Assembly: GCA_964581455.1 (NCBI GenBank)
Contig: CAZOOT010000035.1
Coordinates: 1 to 25,912 of the forward strand
Origin: VBAS01 sp964581455
Lineage (GTDB): Bacteria; Bacteroidota; Bacteroidia; Chitinophagales; Chitinophagaceae
Length of the DNA stretch: 25,912 bases
Reading direction: 5' to 3'
The notes under the pieces were generated by a model. That model ran no database searches. It was given only the letters and a program-made list of their open reading frames with translations, and was not told where the DNA came from. A program made the position numbers and the translations under genes. Positions 22,785 to 25,912 of this stretch are shown piece after piece. Within the stretch, counting starts at the first letter, position 1; each line of letters opens with the position of its first letter.

Positions 22785-25533
22785 TCAGCACATTCCAGAC
22801 TAACGGAGCATCATGATGATTAAGATAACGGTGTAAAGGATCAAATGTAAAAGCAATGATCCTGCCTGCACCTGATGGCACATTAAAAATTGTACCATGC
22901 CCGATAATGGTTTGTTCATTTCTTACCATGCCTGAAAGAACATAGGGTGGTTCTTTTTTAATTTCTTCTTTTTTTACTTCATCTTTTTTTGCCGGTAAAC
23001 CCATTACAGGTCCTGAATATATTTCTTCGTCCTTTAATGGTTTGGTACCATATTGCAGCAACATCATATCCCGGTTATATTTTCTTACCTGGAGCAAAGG
23101 AGAATTGCCTTTGAAAATCGGAAATACTTCAGGGAAGCCATATAATACAGGATTGTTTGAATTTCTGGCTTTTACATTTACTACCGAACCCGGATGAAAA
23201 AGGCCAGCAGCACTATAAGATTGAAGATCCTTTGCTATGCCTGCTTCCGCAATAATCTCTGATGAATTTGCCAGTGTAACCAGGACCCCCCCGGATTTCA
23301 CAAACTTGTTTAATTCTTCTATTCCGTCAAAACCAGGTCCACCCGTCATGTCATTTGTTGAATCCGGATAACCGTGTGAAGGAAATTCTGCAGTTTTTGT
23401 GTAAGGCATGGGACCAAATTTTTCATCAATCTCATGAATAAATCCGCTTAAAGAAGATCTGATATTTGGAATAAGTATCACATCAAACCTGTTCTTTAAT
23501 CCTCCTTTTTTCAGATCATCTTTATTAATACTGGTATAGGGAATCCCTCTTTGTTCAAAAGTAAATCTTGCCCATCCTTCATCCTGTGTATCTAACCAGC
23601 TATGGTAAATGGCAACTTTGGGTAACGCTACTGTATGTTGTTTTATGTTTGGAATGTTTTTAATTACAGATAGATCCAGGCTAAATTGTGATGCCAGTTT
23701 CGATGCTACTGTTGAATTCAATCCTTTAAGTATAACTGAACCGGCTGGTAAAGTATCTTTCAATTCTTTTGAGGAAAAGACAGTATCTGATACAATTGCC
23801 GAAACAGATGGATGTTGATTCTTTAACCAATATAAAGCAGGCAGGACTTCATTTTGTCTTTTATAATTTATCACATAATTATTTCCGTCGCCGTTTATTA
23901 TCCCGTTATATTTTGCATCAGCATCCAGTAATTTCAGTTCAGTTAAATTATATTTTACACTGTCTTCAGCTTTCACATCTACACCATATAAATAACCCAG
24001 GGTCCAGGCAATATCGTCATAAGGAGGAAACTTTGCATCCTTAGGAAAATTTTGTTTGGAAAGAAGGGATAAAGCAAGATTACGGTAAGGCTGATTCATC
24101 AGCACCACATAGTCGCCTTTGTTTTTTCCTGACACAGCCTGGTGTACTTCAATTTGCTGACCCCGGAGTTGATTTACCAGATATGCGGCCATGGACGGAT
24201 CACGTTGAGAATTTGGAATAACAAAGGCCCGGGGTTTTTCATTTAATCCCTTGTTCAGGTTATTCAATCCCTTCTGATAAAAATTTTGCAGCAGTGTTTT
24301 TCCATTATCAGCAGTATAAGTAAGTGAAGCCAGTACGCCAGCCTGCATATAGTTAATATTGTTTCGTGAAGACCAGTTTACCAATGGAGTGGCCGGATCT
24401 GGCCGGTACCATTCTTTATTCGTTACAAGATCGCCTGCATATCGTTGTTCAGAAAGATCCCGCATGTATGTATTGGCTCCGGCATTACCAAAAGTTTCAT
24501 AAAACCGGCCAATGGAATTATGATTATTGGCGATCCAGATTCCGTATCCCGGATACCAGCCGTCATAGAATGCCCAGGTGAAAGCACCTGGTAATCCCTG
24601 TGCAGCCAATGTTGTGATATCGTGATTGGCCATTACCTGCCATTCTCCGATTGTGATCGGGTCAATAGTTTCATTATATGGTCCGGTTCCTGTTGACATA
24701 TAAATTAAAGGAACTGATTCATGCAGATCCAGCATGACAGTCGGATGCCATTCAAAAAACCCGTTAAAGATCGCTTTTGTTATTGCCTGTGAAATTTGGA
24801 TACCATCCCGGTTATTATCATGATAAACATATTTTCCCCAATAAGGAGCTGATCTTTTAAATCCATCGTCGAATTCAGTTCTTGATTTGCTGTAACGATA
24901 ATACCAATCAACCTGTTTGTCTCTTCCATCAGGTTCTGCAACTGGGTTGATCAATACAATAATATTATTCCTGATGTTTTTAATATCGCTTGTTTGCCCG
25001 GTTACCAGGCGATATGCAAGTTCCATCAGCATTTCAGGTGAACCCATCTCCGGAGAGTGTAATCCACCATTCAGGTAAAAAACAGGTTTTGTGTCATTGA
25101 TAATTCCGCTTACATCCATACCTTTTATCTTCCTGGGGTCTGCAAGCAAATCCAATTGTTTTTTATAATGCTCAATTCTTTGCATGGCATCTTCATTTCC
25201 TATAACTACTAACTGAATAGGTCTGCCTTCTTCTGTTGTTCCTACTTGTTTCATGGAAATGAACGGAGATGTTTTGGCAAGCGTTGAATAGTAGTTATAG
25301 ATTTCAGCTGTACGATGCATTACACCAGGTGCGCCAATTATTTCGCCAAAATATTTTCTGGGAGAAGGAATATTGGGATCATCAGGAAGATTCAAAACCG
25401 ACGCAGGTAAAAATTTTGTATCGGTGGTATACTCTCTTATTTTCTGATTATAGACCTCATCTATTTGCTGTGCTGCAATAGTGGTACTAACAAAAAGAAG
25501 ACTGATAAAAAACAATCGTTTTAAATCCTGCAT
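22759..25533 (-). CDS. Large exported M14 zinc carboxypeptidase family protein
   Basis: The 924-residue protein has a signal peptide (about 1-21, ending IAAQ). The M14 peptidase domain (about 60-380) has zinc ligands His159 and Glu162 in GGLHSPEMGSPE and probably His271 in MLDLHES, with NPVAEPDGRD (196-205) supplying the usual Asn/Arg region. The glutamate expected as general base is probably in RFYETFG. After it come about 500 residues, including a stretch resembling a class I glutamine-amidotransferase-like fold (AIYHSWLDTQDEGWARFTFE, then DVILIPN, then GGVLVTLANSS). A Lys/Glu-rich insert (KKDEVKKEEIKKEP) precedes the C-terminal beta part. It should digest peptides outside the cytoplasm. 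The 3' end overlaps the APC gene by 26 bases. Confidence 0.88.
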   Translation of the reverse strand: MQDLKRLFFISLLFVSTTIAAQQIDEVYNQKIREYTTDTKFLPASVLNLPDDPNIPSPRKYFGEIIGAPGVMHRTAEIYNYYSTLAKTSPFISMKQVGTTEEGRPIQLVVIGNEDAMQRIEHYKKQLDLLADPRKIKGMDVSGIINDTKPVFYLNGGLHSPEMGSPEMLMELAYRLVTGQTSDIKNIRNNIIVLINPVAEPDGRDKQVDWYYRYSKSRTEFDDGFKRSAPYWGKYVYHDNNRDGIQISQAITKAIFNGFFEWHPTVMLDLHESVPLIYMSTGTGPYNETIDPITIGEWQVMANHDITTLAAQGLPGAFTWAFYDGWYPGYGIWIANNHNSIGRFYETFGNAGANTYMRDLSEQRYAGDLVTNKEWYRPDPATPLVNWSSRNNINYMQAGVLASLTYTADNGKTLLQNFYQKGLNNLNKGLNEKPRAFVIPNSQRDPSMAAYLVNQLRGQQIEVHQAVSGKNKGDYVVLMNQPYRNLALSLLSKQNFPKDAKFPPYDDIAWTLGYLYGVDVKAEDSVKYNLTELKLLDADAKYNGIINGDGNNYVINYKRQNEVLPALYWLKNQHPSVSAIVSDTVFSSKELKDTLPAGSVILKGLNSTVASKLASQFSLDLSVIKNIPNIKQHTVALPKVAIYHSWLDTQDEGWARFTFEQRGIPYTSINKDDLKKGGLKNRFDVILIPNIRSSLSGFIHEIDEKFGPMPYTKTAEFPSHGYPDSTNDMTGGPGFDGIEELNKFVKSGGVLVTLANSSEIIAEAGIAKDLQSYSAAGLFHPGSVVNVKARNSNNPVLYGFPEVFPIFKGNSPLLQVRKYNRDMMLLQYGTKPLKDEEIYSGPVMGLPAKKDEVKKEEIKKEPPYVLSGMVRNEQTIIGHGTIFNVPSGAGRIIAFTFDPLHRYLNHHDAPLVWNVLINWNHLGN

Positions 25534-25577
25534 GATAGTTGTGTTTAATTAAAAGTAAGATTTTTTAAGTTTGATCG

Positions 25578-25912
25578 CTATGGGTAAAATGAAAAGTCAA
25601 TCAACAATAAAAAGTTTGCAACCGGTTTTGATAAAGCAAGGTGCGGTTCTGTGTCATCACCAATTAAATAAGTCATTCCTTTGCATAAGGTGAGCATACT
25701 GCCATCTTGAAGACCAACTTCCATTTCTCCTTCCAGGCAATAAATAACATGGCCTTTATGGCATAAATGATCTGCTTTATATCCGGGAGTAAATTCAACC
25801 ATTCGCACCCTGATATCGTTCATCATTTGGGTTTGCCAGCTGGTAGTACCGGTTTCTCCCGCAAACTGTTCTTTTGGAATCTCCGGCCAGTTAATAATTT
25901 GCGATGTAAATT
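25578..25912 (-). CDS. Cupin-fold protein, 5' end beyond the window (DHCW-type)
   Basis: The - strand frame is open from the window edge to a TAG at 25578-25580 and shows 110 residues. The visible start FTSQIINWPEIPKEQFAGET and the body GYKADHLCHKGHVIYCLEGE, then LTLCKGMTYLIGDD, form a small single-domain cupin of the DHCW-motif group. In this copy the motif reads DHLC. His residues in DHLCHKGH could hold a metal. An ATG at 25826 exists, but the homology-like sequence upstream of it shows that the true start lies outside the window, probably only a few codons away. The enzymatic role is unknown. The M14 gene follows after 44 bases. Confidence 0.75.
   Translation of the reverse strand, partial: FTSQIINWPEIPKEQFAGETGTTSWQTQMMNDIRVRMVEFTPGYKADHLCHKGHVIYCLEGEMEVGLQDGSMLTLCKGMTYLIGDDTEPHLALSKPVANFLLLIDFSFYP

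Noticed and set aside
1..25912. CRISPR array, insertion sequence, prophage, toxin-antitoxin or defence island
   Set aside because: No regularly spaced repeats, transposase, integrase, phage structural genes or known defence motifs were seen on either strand.

Overview
The window reads as a chromosomal stretch of a Bacteroidota bacterium, most likely Chitinophagaceae or a close relative. The evidence is AT-rich coding sequence, promoter boxes of the Bacteroidota type (TAnnTTTG) and start codons without clear Shine-Dalgarno sites. The gene families also fit: outer membrane beta-barrel protein of the TonB-dependent type, DUF4199, dihydroorotase-like protein without zinc ligands, DHCW-type cupin, LptE next to SecG. 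The first ~210 bases do not fit. They are very GC-rich (46 of the first 60 bases are G or C), and they replace the body of a glycosyltransferase gene whose first ~44 codons are intact. This is most simply an assembly chimera.

Layout. Bases 1-3136 (- strand) hold a four-gene cassette: a metal-less dihydroorotase homologue, a DUF4199 membrane protein, a membrane-anchored GT2 glycosyltransferase and the broken glycosyltransferase. The last three are chained by TAATG stop/start overlaps. Two tRNA-Pro genes (GGG and CGG anticodons) follow at 3273-3465. metX (+) and metZ (-), which act consecutively in methionine synthesis, meet tail to tail at 4643-4646. trmH and a thioredoxin-like gene (+) run to 6980, where a bidirectional terminator faces the end of a - strand group (mltG, YihY/BrkB-like, redoxin; 9689 to 7053). 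Next upstream on the - strand is the operon miaB, sigma-54 activator, lptE, unknown TPR-like gene, secG (14237 to 9851), closed by a terminator at 9797-9824. A large TonB-dependent-type outer membrane protein (+) fills 14383-16800. A - strand group (DUF4190-like protein, CCG-domain Fe-S protein, unknown protein) covers 16826-18658. After it come + strand genes for an ATP-grasp protein, a YceI protein, a LysE-type exporter and an APC amino acid permease. The right end is a large M14 metallocarboxypeptidase and a cupin cut by the window edge, both on the - strand.

The recurring themes are housekeeping: cell envelope (mltG, lptE, secG, outer membrane protein, GT2), tRNA function (tRNA-Pro, trmH, miaB), sulfur amino acids and thiol redox. 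No gene-free stretch exceeds 300 bases. I saw no insertion sequence, prophage, CRISPR array, toxin-antitoxin pair or evident defence system. I do not think the window contains a spectacular new system. The points most worth a second look are the left-end junction, the dead dihydroorotase linked to lipid-type glycosyltransferases, the sensorless sigma-54 activator inside an envelope operon, and the orphan ATP-grasp and Fe-S genes.
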